Source of the DNA: Dichetophora obliterata
Taxonomy: Eukaryota; Arthropoda; Insecta; Diptera; Sciomyzidae
Assembly (NCBI GenBank): GCA_963920525.1
Contig: OY986435.1
Location: forward strand, 99,932,115 to 99,996,114
Direction of reading: 5' to 3'
Length of the DNA stretch: 64,000 nucleotides
Shown here: in pieces, positions 63,316 through 64,000 of the stretch
Numbering within the stretch: position 1 is the first letter of the stretch
Layout of the letters: each line of letters starts with the position of its first letter
Notes under the pieces: model-generated
Database searches by the model: none
Told to the model about the DNA's origin: nothing
The model's input: the letters and a program-made list of their open reading frames with translations, nothing else
Program-made: the position numbers and the translations under genes

Positions 63316-63589
63316 AAAACAATTGTCTGCACGATATAGTATTGTTGACATCAAGTTGTCTACGCCGCACATTACTGATTTAAACGTTTAAGGTATACTT
63401 TTAAGTAAGTTTTTAAAAAAGCAACAACTCTAGAACAGATGACAACCTTGGTAGAGTTGATGGCGGTGTTCTATAAATAGCCTACTGCTTTAAGATGTCA
63501 TATGATTAGCCGGTACGAGAAGCTGTACCGTCCTCATTTCTCACTATCAAACTCAACTTGCCTTCAAGAAAACTTGCCTTCTTGCATTT

Positions 63590-63790
63590 TAAGCCCTCAG
63601 TTGTGGTTCTTATCCTTTAAAATTCAATATTTTCCACAATTAAGTCGTATATTACTATGTTTAGTTTCCATAATTCTTAAATGTAACAACGAACAAAGAA
63701 AGTGAAAAGAGCCATGACCGAACCCGGACTCGAACCGGGGACGTCTGGGTTAATAGTCTAGCGCACTCTTCACTAGACTGCACAGGACAA
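63590..63790 (-). mobile_element. tRNA-derived SINE, copy 2
   Basis: The tRNA-like head (about 63790-63712, minus strand) has GTCTAGTGAAGAGTGCG and B box GGTTCGAGTCC; the tail matches copy 1 at 6818-6997 (CACTTTC, TTGTGGAAAATATT, CCACAACTGAGGGC). The head is about 85% like copy 1. Same orientation as copy 1. Internal polymerase III promoter inferred. Confidence 0.75.
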
Positions 63791-64000
63791 CAGTTAACAG
63801 CAATCGCAACTTTGAACAGTTGCAAAATTATTACCTTGGATAACATTTTGCAATTATGATTGAAAAACACTTACTTCAAGCAAGTCTTTCCAAGTATTAT
63901 TGTACAAAACTTACTTTTTGTTTTTTACGCAATACTTCTAAAAAGTAACTTGAAAATTTATTACCTTCTCAAGTGTTTTACAAGCGTGCTTGGAAAAGGC
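63791..64000. other. Non-coding window end
   Basis: A+T-rich; ACTTACTTCAAGCAAGTC, AAGTAACTTGAAA and CAAGTGTTTTACAAGCGTGC resemble phrases beside SINE copy 1 (ATTACTTGAAAGCATTTCAC, TTTTACAAGCTTTT), so the two SINEs may sit in one larger repeat. Confidence 0.4.

Overview
The window looks like a gene-poor, transposon-packed stretch of an insect genome, most likely a higher fly (Diptera; a tephritid-like genome is my guess, not shown by sequence). The basis is two recognisable host genes with very short introns (51-90 bp), high A+T content, and insect-type Jockey, CR1/L2-like, Ty3/gypsy, Ty1/copia, Helitron and PIF/Harbinger elements. The host genes are an ARL6IP1 homologue (minus strand, 11295-12035, three exons, complete) and a CEP120 homologue (plus strand, 59603-62092, six exons, 3' end outside the window or lost). 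Smaller host-like pieces are a THAP-type first exon at 53674-53741 and two divergent unrecognised ORFs at 7484-8240.

Layout. 1-1917 is the tail of a Jockey-type retrotransposon; 2031-3284 a decayed Helitron with helicase remains; 3394-5502 a possible piggyBac-like element holding three copies of one 415-bp MITE family, two of them nested head-to-head; 5631-10781 small inverted-repeat elements, a tRNA-derived SINE and a second, non-autonomous Helitron. 12225-14848 is a foldback element with three further insertions. 15293-18602 is a 3.3-kb DNA element with exact TA duplication, huge ACGT-rich subterminal arrays and a two-exon C2H2 gene. 19703-37687 is a minus-strand 17.6/297-type LTR retrotransposon (522-bp LTRs, GTAG duplication), split by a plus-strand Ty3/gypsy element at 20274-31521 (2.44-kb LTRs, AAAC duplication). 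37785-42414 holds a dispersed PIF/Harbinger element (transposase tail and MADF protein) filled with other insertions. 43340-43910 is a copia tail. 44276-51872 is a third gypsy element whose Gag begins with a RING-H2 finger and whose 3' LTR is about 2.8 kb. 52434-53333 is a nested pair of MITEs; 54215-58355 a non-LTR retrotransposon with a PHD finger in ORF1; 58449-58920 an inverted-repeat element; 62093-64000 CEP120 intron or flank with a second SINE copy.

The two intact-looking gypsy elements each carry a textbook -1 frameshift heptamer in the correct phase between gag and pol (GGGAAAC at 25382; TTTTTTA at 45664). The most unusual features are the RING-Gag fusion, the tandemly copied LTR/primer-binding-site junction at 22705-22995, the 3.3-kb C2H2 element with its empty-site paralogue 350 bp away, and a GC-AG intron in the CEP120 homologue. 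All element names rest on motifs read by eye; no database search was possible.
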